Of a DNA stretch of 10,443 nucleotides, positions 1-7,257 are shown one piece after another (the first letter of the stretch is position 1; the number at the start of each line of letters is the position of its first letter). A program made the translations under genes and the position numbers. The notes under the pieces are model-generated. The model had not been told where the DNA came from. It worked only from the letters and a program-made list of their open reading frames with translations, and did no database searches. This DNA comes from Entrophospora sp. SA101 (taxonomy: Eukaryota > Glomeromycota > Glomeromycetes > Entrophosporales > Entrophosporaceae): contig CAUDNR010002857.1 of assembly GCA_958430865.1 (NCBI GenBank), positions 72,212 to 82,654 of the forward strand. Direction: 5' to 3'.

Positions 1-417
1 AAGACATTAAAAAACTTGCAAAAAAAAGCAAGACAAGTATGTAAAAATTAGCAGTTAAATTATTTCCATGCATGTTTATGTTCATATATATTGATTGATA
101 TTCTTGTGTTTAGCACCTGAAAATCTCCCCCTTGTCCTTCAAAATCGTAAAACAGCTACCTTGGTCCTCAAAGCTCTAAAAAAAGACAAAAATATGCCCG
201 CCCTCATATTGAATGGAATCAGGCAGATTTCAACGATGTTCCCACTTCTCCGAGTTCTCGAAATGGCATTGCAGGCCAAAACAAGGGTGAAATTATCACA
301 AATCTTATGGCAAATGGTGCAAGAAACCATAATAATGTTGTATTTATATTCCAAAATGGCACTGCCATTGGAGCATGGGTTGGTCAGATAAATATGAGCA
401 TACCATGGTATGAATGA
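1..417 (+). pseudogene. 3' part of an unrecognised gene, apparently frameshifted
   Basis: I do not recognise the product. Bases 3-36 read as a lysine-rich open frame ending at a good donor (GTATGT at 37). A 77-nt intron ends in TTTAG at 112-113, and the frame continues from 114 (TPENLPLVL...). Near 178-184, an A7 run, the coding-like frame changes. From 151 to the TGA at 415-417 a different frame is open for 88 codons and looks like protein: basic start (SKKRQKYARPHIEW), then Asn/Gly-rich (NGARNHNN, FQNGTAIGAWVGQ). One extra A in the run would join the two frames. Either a real one-base deletion broke the gene or this is a homopolymer sequencing error. The 5' end lies outside the window. The true 3' end may use a donor near 376-382 instead of the TGA. 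No domain or motif allows a functional call. Confidence 0.4.
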
Positions 418-495
418 AGGCTGATTTCATGATTTTCATATTCTTTAGCACCAACTTAGCTCAATCCTTCCTTTTTATTTGCTAAAGGGCAATGA

Positions 496-654
496 ATCAA
501 CCAGGCATTCCAAACGTCTGCACTTCAGTCACCAGGATTAACCGGATTATTGAATGTGATGAATGTGACACATGCACACCCTCAACCGCATTCGATATTG
601 AGTACTTTTCATATTGCTTTTAATAGTTATACTGCAAGTTTTACTGGCATTTGA
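496..654 (+). other. coding-like open segment, possible downstream exon
   Basis: A 52-codon open stretch between stops at 493-495 and 652-654 reads as plausible protein (for example QTSALQSPGLTGLLNVMNV, then HAHPQPHS). An AG at 503-504 could serve as acceptor. It lies 3' of the open frame ending at 417 and may be a spliced terminal exon of the same gene, but no donor/acceptor pair gives a compelling join. A second frame is also open here (from ATG 492), so the assignment is weak. Confidence 0.2.
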
Positions 655-962
655 TTTCAAACATATTGTATTGTTTTGCAAAAAAGGTCTAAACTTGTTA
701 GTATTATAGATCTAATAATGCTTGTCGATCAATGTAATGTAAAATAATCCAGAAAATATATTTTATTTGCAATTGATGAATGAAGAAAAAAATATATTAA
801 TAAAATGATATAATAAATCTTTGCAAGTTGTTTTTAACCGAATCGAAATTGCTACAGATCCATCGTTTTCTTTAAAAGCAATTAAAATTTAGATTAACTA
901 TATAGTAAAAATAATTTATTCCCTTAATACATCAAATCATAATGAATTTACCTTAATTTACA
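655..962. other. AT-rich intergenic spacer
   Basis: No open frame with protein-like composition was found on either strand. The stretch is AT-rich with short homopolymers. It probably holds the 3' flanks of the rightward gene to its left and the leftward pseudogene to its right. Confidence 0.5.
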
Positions 963-2199
963 TTAAGCTATTTGTTGTATGTGATATAAGTCAATAACAA
1001 AATTTTCGCCAACAACACTATCGGGTAACACTGCAGTATAGTCTTCAACATTTGGAGCTTTGCCCAAAATTGGGGGATCCCAAAAGACGAATATTTACTT
1101 GAAATGCATTAATATTCGGAGCATTACAACTAATTGGTGTATGTATATAATGATATATTGTTCCGCATTCCCACTATCCTTTGCAAAAATTATTTTAATT
1201 CAGATGTCTGATTATAAAAATACAACACTAAATTAATATTATTACCTCTTTGACATATATTCCATTTCCTGCTAAGGTTGCATTTGAGGATAATACACCA
1301 TCTGGTAGTGCTCGACGTGCCCACAATCTTGCCTAATATAGAAAAAAAAATCATAAATTTGAAACTAATCGAATAATGAATAGATGTTAAACGTATGGTA
1401 CATACTACTATTGGCTGATGAACAATTCTTTTATTTATTTTAGGATAAAGTTTAACTCCAAATACACAGCGGACGTGTTCCTCCTGCATCCACGTTTCAC
1501 ATCTTATGTTCCATAAGCCAATTTTTTGATTATTAGCAACTTCGCAAATTACTCTTGCATACGAATTTCCCTGTGTAAATTTTAGTATTATTAGAAATTG
1601 TCTTAAAAATAAGTATTATTATAATGAAATATTAAAGTACTTTGCAGTCACCACGGGGAAAACCAGGATATGGATTTTCTCGTTGTACAAGACTTTCCCT
1701 CGGACTAACTACAATGTCTGGGGCTATTTTTTCTCCAATTCCGATCGGATTGTAATGGTCTATTGGAAAAAATTTGTATTTTTATTACAAACCCCAGAAA
1801 AATAAAATTAAATGAAAATCTCTTACAAGGTTGACCAAAAACTATTATCGGCCCAAATTTAACTCTATTATTCGATTCTTTAAAGCAATCTTAAAGAAAT
1901 AATATAACATCTTCATGTAATGCGTACGCCATTTCAATAATATAGACGCTTTTTTTATCAAAGTAAGATTTACATCCTGACGATTCGTTACTATCAAGAA
2001 AATCGTTATACTCTTTAACCCGAAATGCTCTTCCCGATCTGAAATGGCAAGCTGAATACAGTACAAGTTAACAATGAATAGCTCTTAAAGAAACATGCGT
2101 AAGTCACACTTACCATTCATCTTCTAAATGAAAATCTGGCAGTTTAGGGTGTCTATGGGGCAAGTTACCTCGAATTTTGTTTGCTATCCAATGAGCCAT
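963..2199 (-). pseudogene. Uma2-like (PD-(D/E)XK fold) nuclease-domain gene, disrupted
   Basis: Six exons can be traced on the minus strand with canonical GT-AG introns of 67-75 nt: 2199-2114, 2038-1827, 1759-1641, 1570-1406, 1332-1246 and 1173-963 (stop TAA 963-965). Reading phase is kept across all junctions. Telling segments are IAPDIVVSPRESL (acidic residue of the nuclease core), ARVICEVANNQKIGLW (core strand with Glu), then HVRCVFGVKLYPK. Near the C-terminus are CNAPN, VFWDPPILG and a final NFVIDLYHIQQIA. This arrangement resembles the Uma2/DUF820 'putative restriction endonuclease' proteins that I recall as expanded in Glomeromycotina; the family call is from memory. Three lesions are visible: TGA formed across the exon 1/2 junction (2115-2114 plus 2038), TAA at 1893-1891, and one surplus base at 1089/1088 just before VFWDPP. 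Splicing sites survive, so inactivation looks recent. A different exon 1 could remove the first lesion but not the other two. Confidence 0.6.
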
Positions 2200-2587
2200 A
2201 CTTTACAAAATAAAAAAATGAACTTTTATGACTTTTAAATTATAATCACACGTGATTACCTGTGAGACTTGAATCATAAGAAATAATTTATTATTGGCAA
2301 ATTTGCCGGATAGAAAAATTAATTAGGTTAGCATTCCGCATTTATCTGAAATAATTATGCGTCGTTACCAGCAAACCGAAAACTGTTTAGATGCAAAGAA
2401 TTCTCACTACGCAAGAGGATATTATAGGTTGAAAATTTTAAATGTTTGATTAACGAAATTCTTAATTTTTGTATTCTTTCCAGAATAACCACCATACTTC
2501 AAGTAGGGAAATTCCATTATCTTGACAAATGCATCTTTTTAGACAATCACCATTAACTATATTTTGATATCTTTATACCAGCTAGTA
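2200..2587. other. spacer between divergently read genes
   Basis: This is mostly AT-rich with no clear gene. A 30-codon ATG-initiated plus-strand frame at 2357-2449 (starts MRRYQQTENCLDAKN) has protein-like composition but no splice or homology support. The stretch should contain the upstream region of the minus-strand Uma2-like pseudogene. No promoter element was convincing. Confidence 0.35.
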
Positions 2588-2768
2588 TTATGAAACCGGT
2601 GTTGGCTTCCTTGTACTTGTAACGCGATTTGGTATTTTTGAAAATTCTAATCCATTAAAAAAAGGAGGATGATATTCAATTATCGGTTTTTCCAAACTTG
2701 GTAAAGCACCTGCTGTACTTGCATGATAAATTAGAACGATCTGCAACCCAACCTTTTTCTCATCAAAT
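2588..2768 (-). other. coding-like terminal exon fragment, unknown
   Basis: On the minus strand, an acceptor-like TTTTTAAG (rc of 2769-2776) is followed by about 59 open codons ending in TAA at 2590-2588. The translation is protein-like: DEKKVGLQIVLIYHAST, then PIIEYHPPFFNGLEF, then a basic tail (VTSTRKPTPVS). I do not recognise the family. The upstream neighbour on this strand is the first exon region of the Mrr-like gene read in the other direction, so the rest of this gene is absent. It is most likely a truncated remnant cut off by rearrangement, or a chance open frame. Confidence 0.3.
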
Positions 2769-2798
2769 CTTAAAAATTAAATTGTTGAAATATTAATA

Positions 2799-3609
2799 AT
2801 GTCCAATGCTAATGAAAACACTTTTAAATTAGAAATTGATGATGCGTTGAATAAAACGGGCATTGATCGTTATGAATTAATGTGAGTATTTTCCTTTGTT
2901 GAATTGTAATGTATCTGAAGTTACGCTGCCACTAGGATTAAAAATAGAGAACTGGAAGCACTTCATGGCCACATCTTGTGAAAGTTACCAGTTGGATAAC
3001 CAAGTCCAATTACAATATACGGTGGATGGCCTGTTGTGAATGCTATTGATTGTTGGCTAGGTTCCGGGATAGCGTTTCTTGACAATGATGACACAAGTGC
3101 TCACTATTTATTATTATTATTATTATTTTACAATTTATAGCGGTGGTGCTATAGATTTTATCGGAGGGATCAGGAGAAACACTGTTTTAATACAATGCAA
3201 AAACAAAGCAAGCATTGGTAAATTATTATAAATTATTTTTACTATATTTTTTTCATCTTTGTTGTTATAATTAAATTTTTTATTATAAGGGGCGGATGAT
3301 GTACGTGATTGGGAAAATGTTCTAGCTAAATATAATCGACTTTCTACTATTGGTGTTATAATAGCACCGTCTAAAAATAATTTTACTTTTGAAGCAAAAA
3401 AAGAAGCCAAAGCATCTGGTCACAATATTATCCTGACAGATAAATTTAATGTTGGTCCAGATGTAGAATTGTTCGTTGACAGAATCTCTAACAGCAGCAT
3501 TAACAATTGTCTTTTTTATATAAACACTTTATATTATGCGTATATTTTAATTATATTTTTACTAATAATTGTTAATATTATATTATTGTTTTTATTATTC
3601 ATAAACTAA
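2799..3609 (+). CDS. Mrr/RRG7-like PD-(D/E)XK nuclease-domain protein with C-terminal membrane segment
   Basis: Four exons join in phase: 2799-2881, 2936-2977, 3141-3217 and 3290-3609, giving 173 residues. Introns start GTGAGT, GTGAAA and GTAAAT and all end in AG. The nuclease signature is GGAIDFIGG (Asp47) followed by VLIQCKNK (Gln60, Lys62), the D...QxK form typical of Mrr-type restriction endonucleases and of the fungal mitochondrial RRG7/DUF2034 family. After it comes a helix with RDWENVLAKYNR, then TIGVIIAPSKNNF and GHNIILTDKF, matching the rest of the Mrr core. Residues about 144-172 are almost purely hydrophobic (YILIIFLLIIVNIILLFLL), a likely membrane anchor right before the stop, which is unusual for this fold. 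The region before Asp47 is short, so the domain looks minimal. Start ATG 2799 is the first in the frame. Function is not proven; a role in DNA or mobile-element metabolism is inference. Exons 3 and 4 are duplicated just downstream. Confidence 0.7.
2966..3094 (-). other. protein-like antisense frame inside the nuclease-gene intron
   Basis: Read on the minus strand, this stretch is open for 43 codons with ordinary protein composition (LSRNAIPEPSQQSIAF, then HPPYIVIGLGYPTGNFHKMW). It covers most of intron 2 plus the last 12 nt of exon 2 of the Mrr-like gene. There is no ATG at its start (GTG only). A possible acceptor AG lies just upstream and a GTAACT donor-like site lies within, so it could be a stray exon of another gene. 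It is repeated at 3910-4038, where the duplication junction lets the frame run further (to 3784). Confidence 0.25.
3108..3125. repeat. (TTA)6 microsatellite
   Basis: Six TTA units sit just before the polypyrimidine-poor acceptor of intron 2 of the Mrr-like gene. The same run occurs at 4052-4069 in the duplicate with the same number of units. Such repeats normally change length fast, so equal length supports a very recent duplication. Confidence 0.85.
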
Positions 3610-3909
3610 ATTGAAATAAAAAGCAAAATTATTAAAAGTAACGATTTTTATAATTATCATATCTATTTTTGATTATTATTGATTGTTTTATTCTTTTTTA
3701 ATTTATTTATATAAAACATATACAAAAAATTACTTGTATTTATTCTTATTTCTCCTTTTCCTGGCATCATTATTTAATCATTATTAGGAATAAACATAAA
3801 AGAAAAATTTATTATAATAAACCATATCTATATGGTATTTAATATTATTTATTTTAAATACTATAAAAGACATGAAACTTTTGCTTATTATATAACCCGC
3901 TAAACTTTT

Positions 3910-4853
3910 TGGCCACATCTTGTGAAAGTTACCAGTTGGATAACCAAGTCCAATTACAATATACGGTGGATGGCCTGTTGTGAATGCTATTGATTGTTGG
4001 CTAGGTTCCGGGATAGCGTTTCTTGACAATGATGACACAAGTGCTCACTATTTATTATTATTATTATTATTTTACAATTTATAGCGGTGGTGCTATAGAT
4101 TTTATCGGAGGGATCAGGAGAAACACTGTTTTAATACAATGCAAAAACAAAGCAAGCATTGGTAAATTATTATAAATTATTTTTACTATATTTTTTTCAT
4201 CTTTGTTGTTATAATTAAATTTTTTATTATAAGGGGCGGATGATGTACGTGATTGGGAAAATGTTCTAGCTAAATATAATCGACTTTCTACTATTGGTGT
4301 TATAATAGCACCGTCTAAAAATAATTTTACTTTTGAAGCAAAAAAAGAAGCCAAAGCATCTGGTCACAATATTATCCTGACAGATAAATTTAATGTTGGT
4401 CCAGATGTAGAATTGTTCGTTGACAGAATCTCTAACAGCAGCATTAACAATTGTCTTTTTTATATAAACACTTTATATTATGCGTATATTTTAATTATAT
4501 TTTTACTAATAATTGTTAATATTATATTATTGTTTTTATTATTCATAAACTAAATTGAAATAAAAAGCAAAATTATTAAAAGTAACGATTTTTATAATTA
4601 TCATATCTATTTTTGATTATTATTGATTGTTTTATTCTTTTTTAATTTATTTATATAAAACATATACAAAAAATTACTTGTATTTATTCTTATTTCTCCT
4701 TTTCCTGGCATCATTATTTAATCATTATTAGGAATAAACATAAAAGAAAAATTTATTATAATAAACCATATCTATATGGTATTTAATATTATTTATTTTA
4801 AATACTATAAAAGACATGAAACTTTTGCTTATTATATAACCCGCTAAACTTTT
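3910..4853. repeat. 944-bp tandem duplication, copy 2
   Basis: Second, apparently identical copy of 2966-3909. The internal junction is CTTTT/TGGCC at 3909/3910. It contributes no start codon or first exon, only the last 12 nt of exon 2 with the intron 2 donor at 3922. Confidence 0.95.
4085..4553 (+). pseudogene. 5'-less duplicate of Mrr-like nuclease exons 3-4
   Basis: Exon 3' (4085-4161) and exon 4' (4234-4553, stop TAA) are exact copies of the terminal exons of the gene at 2799-3609. They carry the whole catalytic signature (IDFIG and QCKNK) and the hydrophobic C-terminal tail. Exon 1 and all but 12 nt of exon 2 are missing, so no independent start exists. The copy could only be expressed by readthrough transcription from the first gene, with splicing from the exon 2 donor at 2978 to the acceptor at 4083-4084. 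This would skip copy 1 and give the same protein. Without such splicing it is a truncated pseudogene. Both introns and the 3' flank are equally conserved, which reflects age and not selection. Confidence 0.7.
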
Positions 4854-5403
4854 CTTTGAAAAAGGTTGCAATGACCAATCTTCTATATTTTTTTCAAGTA
4901 TAAATTTGGGAAAGTGTTGGAATCCGCTGATATGTATTTCTTCGTATCGTCCCTTTATAATATTAAGATTTTGTATTTGAATTCTTCTATACCCTTCCGG
5001 GCATTTTTGTTATAGCTAGAGAACACAAAGATGAAAACACAGTCACTGAAATTTATAAAGATCTTCTGAATCTTAAATAATCCGACTCCTTTTATGTTTC
5101 TAATTTTAACCATTTTGATTGTAATCTGCCATTTATTCAATTTACCTTCAGCTCCTCCAACACTTTGGAATAAATGCGATGAAAGTTAATGCTTCCTTTA
5201 TCCATCCCGCAAAACTTTTACTCGCACGGTATTTTTGTGAATTTATTGAATTCTTTCTGCAAAGGATCAATAAAGCAGCGTCTGACCAGTCAGTCGATAG
5301 ATTTCATAAATTCTCAAATATGAATCAAATTCAAAATAGATTTCATCGTTATTTGCTATACAGAAACCTAAGGATTAGAAAAGGTCTGTTAAAGATAAAT
5401 TGA
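4854..5403 (+). other. decayed coding-like fragments, unknown
   Basis: Two open plus-strand pieces look like protein. The first, 4967-5080, has 37 codons ending in TAA and includes TLPGIFVIAREHKDENTV and EIYKDLLNLK. The second, 5179-5403, is ATG-initiated with 74 codons; it includes HPAKLLLARYFCEFIEFF and DRFHKFSNMNQIQNRF. The second may extend upstream. They lie in different frames with no clear intron linking them. The composition suggests remnants of a helical protein, perhaps a transposase-like gene, but there is no catalytic motif and I make no functional call. Confidence 0.3.
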
Positions 5404-5480
5404 AAACAAGAAAAAAAGTATGATCTAGTCGGGGAATAGGTACAAGAGATTAAAGAGCAATCAATAGTCAAGGTTCAATG

Positions 5481-5497
5481 TTTTTTTTTTTTTTTTT
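5481..5497. repeat. T17 homopolymer
   Basis: Seventeen consecutive T follow CAATG and precede GGCTAG. It may be an old poly(A)-type tail on the minus strand or a simple slippage tract. No target-site duplication was found around it. Confidence 0.8.
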
Positions 5498-5794
5498 GGC
5501 TAGAATTGTAAAAAAACATGTCTATGAAATGTAAAACTCGACATACAACACCCTCAATCTTTTTCTTTTTTTGGTGTTCCCTTCTTTCTAGAACAGGGGT
5601 TGGAAAACTCTATTGAATGTGGACGCCAAGACTATGATCCGAAAGTACTTTAAAAAAAAAGTGACTGCCTCTCACCATTAATAGAAAATGTAAAAATGTA
5701 ATAATAGAGAATTAAATTTAAATCCAAATAAGGAAACTCAATCACACCGCGGGGACACATTTTTGTCATTGCGTTAATATGATCAAGTACTCAA

Positions 5795-5818
5795 TATTAG
5801 TATTAGTATTAGTATCAG
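5795..5818. repeat. (TATTAG)3-TATCAG hexamer repeat
   Basis: Three perfect TATTAG units are followed by one unit with a T-to-C change. It is a simple-sequence tract in a spacer. Confidence 0.85.
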
Positions 5819-5897
5819 TGCAATAGATAACAACTTTTTAAAAAGACATGTTGAAAGTTAGGGTTGTATAGTGAAATGCATCTATCTAATCAATTAA

Positions 5898-6314
5898 TCA
5901 ATTCTACTAACAACAAGTACTTTGATTCAAGATTTAGAATTAGGCAACTCGCAAAATGAGTTACTTCAACAAGTATTTCAACTGAACAAAAGCACATCAG
6001 CTTCAGCTCAACGAAATAAATCAGCTCGACAAAATGAAAGTGAATTAGCTCAACAAAATGATTTGGCCCAAGTAAAAAAAAAACGTGAATTAAAAGAACA
6101 AAAAATATTGGCTTCTTTAGCCCAAGAGGAAAGAACATTGTGTGATAAAATGACCAAGGAGCAGAAAAGCACTTTATTAGGATTACTTGAGAAAAAGAGG
6201 GAAGAGGGGAGAGCAACAAGAACGAGAGAGAGGTGTAGGTTATTACAAAGACATAATATATTCACTATTGGATTTTTGCTAAAACTAAATTTTACGGGTT
6301 TTTTCCCTAAATAG
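5898..6314 (+). CDS. Q/N/K/E-rich coiled-coil segment, 5'-incomplete, unknown
   Basis: An open frame runs from after TAA 5895-5897 to TAG 6312-6314 without an ATG near its start, so an upstream exon is expected (acceptor AG candidates at 5916-5917 and 5930-5931). The protein is rich in Gln, Asn, Ser, Lys and Glu (LELGNSQNELLQQVFQLNK, then VKKKRELKEQKILASL, then KKREEGRATRTRERCR), which predicts a charged coiled coil. The last 25 or so residues turn hydrophobic and may be read-through of an intron. Similar tails occur behind Myb/SANT-like DNA-binding domains of transposon-derived fungal genes, but no such domain is present here. The minus-strand frames over the same bases look like shadows. 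Real-gene status is moderately likely; function is unknown. Confidence 0.4.
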   Translation, partial: SILLTTSTLIQDLELGNSQNELLQQVFQLNKSTSASAQRNKSARQNESELAQQNDLAQVKKKRELKEQKILASLAQEERTLCDKMTKEQKSTLLGLLEKKREEGRATRTRERCRLLQRHNIFTIGFLLKLNFTGFFPK

Positions 6315-6701
6315 GAACTTTATACAAGTATTGTGATGGCTATTATAGTCGATCTTTATAATTAATTTATTAAGAATTTTAAATGTTGTGATTTGTATTA
6401 CTGTGAACTAACACTTTTTATCAGATTATTTATTGGTTTCTTTCTCGAATCAGCATCTTAGTTCGGCGTAGGAATAATATTTTCTAATGTCATGATAAAG
6501 AAAATAAAAAAATCACACAACTACACAAATTTATTTGTATTCAAAACTGTATTTTAAATTTATCGCTTGCTTCACATGTTACTCTTAAAATGGCTTTCCA
6601 ATTTCGACTCCCTTTACCAATAATGTATAACATTGTCAATACACACATATTCACCAATACTTTTAAATAACAAGATGGATATCCAACGTTTTTTTTTTCA
6701 G
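6315..6701. other. AT-rich spacer, no gene seen
   Basis: Stops are frequent in all frames. A run of ten T followed by CAG at 6689-6701 resembles a splice acceptor leading into the Fanzor-like remnant, so part of this stretch may be a decayed intron of that gene. Confidence 0.45.
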
Positions 6702-7010
6702 AAATTTATTACGTAGGGCCCTGTAAAAAAATTTCGCCGAGAGCTTTCTGGGCACTGCAAGGTGGCGGTGAATGTTGACGAGTCCCGTTCGTACTTTCTC
6801 GATTTGTTCTTTGTGTGATTGGTGGTTTGATAAGCATCAAAAAATTCTGGTCTGCCAGCCTGTCCGACACATTTGGAATCGAGATGTTAATGCTGCTGCC
6901 CGTAACACACGAAACATTTTTTTTGCACACGAACATTTATGAAGAGAGAGAGACATGATCCGTTTATAAACGGGCTTATTGGCCTCAGCATATTGGAAAT
7001 TTGTTGTTAA
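6702..7010 (+). pseudogene. C-terminal remnant of a Fanzor/TnpB-like transposon nuclease
   Basis: Three reading-frame pieces together give the recognisable C-terminus of an OMEGA-type (TnpB/Fanzor) RNA-guided nuclease. Piece 1, 6704-6724, reads IYYVGPC. Piece 2 reads KKFRRELSGHCKVAVNVDES, with the RuvC-II-type Glu codon at 6780-6782. Piece 3 begins near 6787 and reads SICSLC (cysteine codons 6805 and 6814), then VCQPV (6853), then HIWNRDVNAAARN. The Asp codon at 6883-6885 matches the RuvC-III Asp of the family's NRDVNAARN motif. The zinc ribbon appears as CxxC...C with the fourth cysteine replaced. An A7 run at 6725-6731 (one A too many) separates pieces 1 and 2. A TCGT repeat near 6786-6793 separates pieces 2 and 3. 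A possible tail (MKRERHDPFINGL) runs in another frame to TAA 7008-7010. No N-terminal half or RuvC-I is present, so the element is dead. Confidence 0.7.
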
Positions 7011-7173
7011 ACAAAATATTATACAGAACCCATTGCTCCTAAAACTTCACCAGGATGTAGTTGTTGCCTCTCTAAATTAGAGATCAAAGTTCAGATCCAA
7101 TTCAAATCCAGTTTATCACTTTACTTTTTATTGCCAGAATGTTTGCCGTGTATTGTAAAGTTACGTTGCACAA

Positions 7174-7181
7174 TATAAAAA
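7174..7181 (+). promoter_or_regulatory. possible TATA box for the HIRIP3-like gene
   Basis: TATAAAAA lies 77 bp upstream of the ATG at 7258. The spacing suits a short leader, but AT-rich sequence makes chance matches common. The ATG itself has a good context, with G at -3 and G at +4. Confidence 0.25.
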
Positions 7182-7257
7182 ATTAATGTAACATTTCAAA
7201 ATTTCCTAAAAAAAAATCCTGTAAAATTCTACAAATAGCATCGATAACAACGTTGAA

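Larger units (their letters stand above)
2966..3909. repeat. 944-bp tandem duplication, copy 1
   Basis: Bases 2966-3909 recur without any difference that I could find at 3910-4853 (offset exactly 944). The unit begins 12 nt before the end of exon 2 of the Mrr-like gene and contains its intron 2, exon 3, intron 3, exon 4 and about 300 bp of 3' flank. The outer edges differ (CTTCA before 2966, CTTTG after 4853) and share no obvious microhomology. Confidence 0.95.
5404..5897. other. intergenic spacer with homopolymers
   Basis: No gene can be supported. A short exon-like open stretch follows a TTTCTAG acceptor at 5590 (QGLENSIECGRQDYDPK) and ends at TAA 5653-5655. The region also holds a T17 run and a hexamer repeat, listed separately. 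Confidence 0.35.

Noticed and set aside
139..354. 71-codon minus-strand frame
   Set aside because: Overlaps better-looking plus-strand coding sequence; no motif.
1190..1489. 99-codon minus-strand frame starting MQEEHVRC
   Set aside because: Its start is within true exon 4 of the Uma2-like pseudogene, but it then reads through introns in the wrong phase. The spliced model replaces it.
1845..2066. 73-codon minus-strand frame
   Set aside because: Out-of-frame shadow of exon 2 of the Uma2-like pseudogene.
3135..3410. 91-codon minus-strand frame, repeated at 4079-4354
   Set aside because: Shadow of the Mrr-like exons 3 and 4. The plus strand gives the nuclease motifs; this frame only repeats because the DNA is duplicated.
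5481..5497. T17 run as a retroposon tail
   Set aside because: No flanking target-site duplication or recognisable element body was found, so simple slippage is as likely.
5890..6265. Minus-strand frames of 109 and 71 codons, hydrophobic
   Set aside because: Complement of a Lys/Glu/Gln-rich sense frame, which always looks Phe/Leu-rich on the other strand. No support of their own.
6709..6936. 75-codon minus-strand frame starting MFVCKKN
   Set aside because: Antisense of the Fanzor-like remnant, which has specific motif matches on the plus strand.
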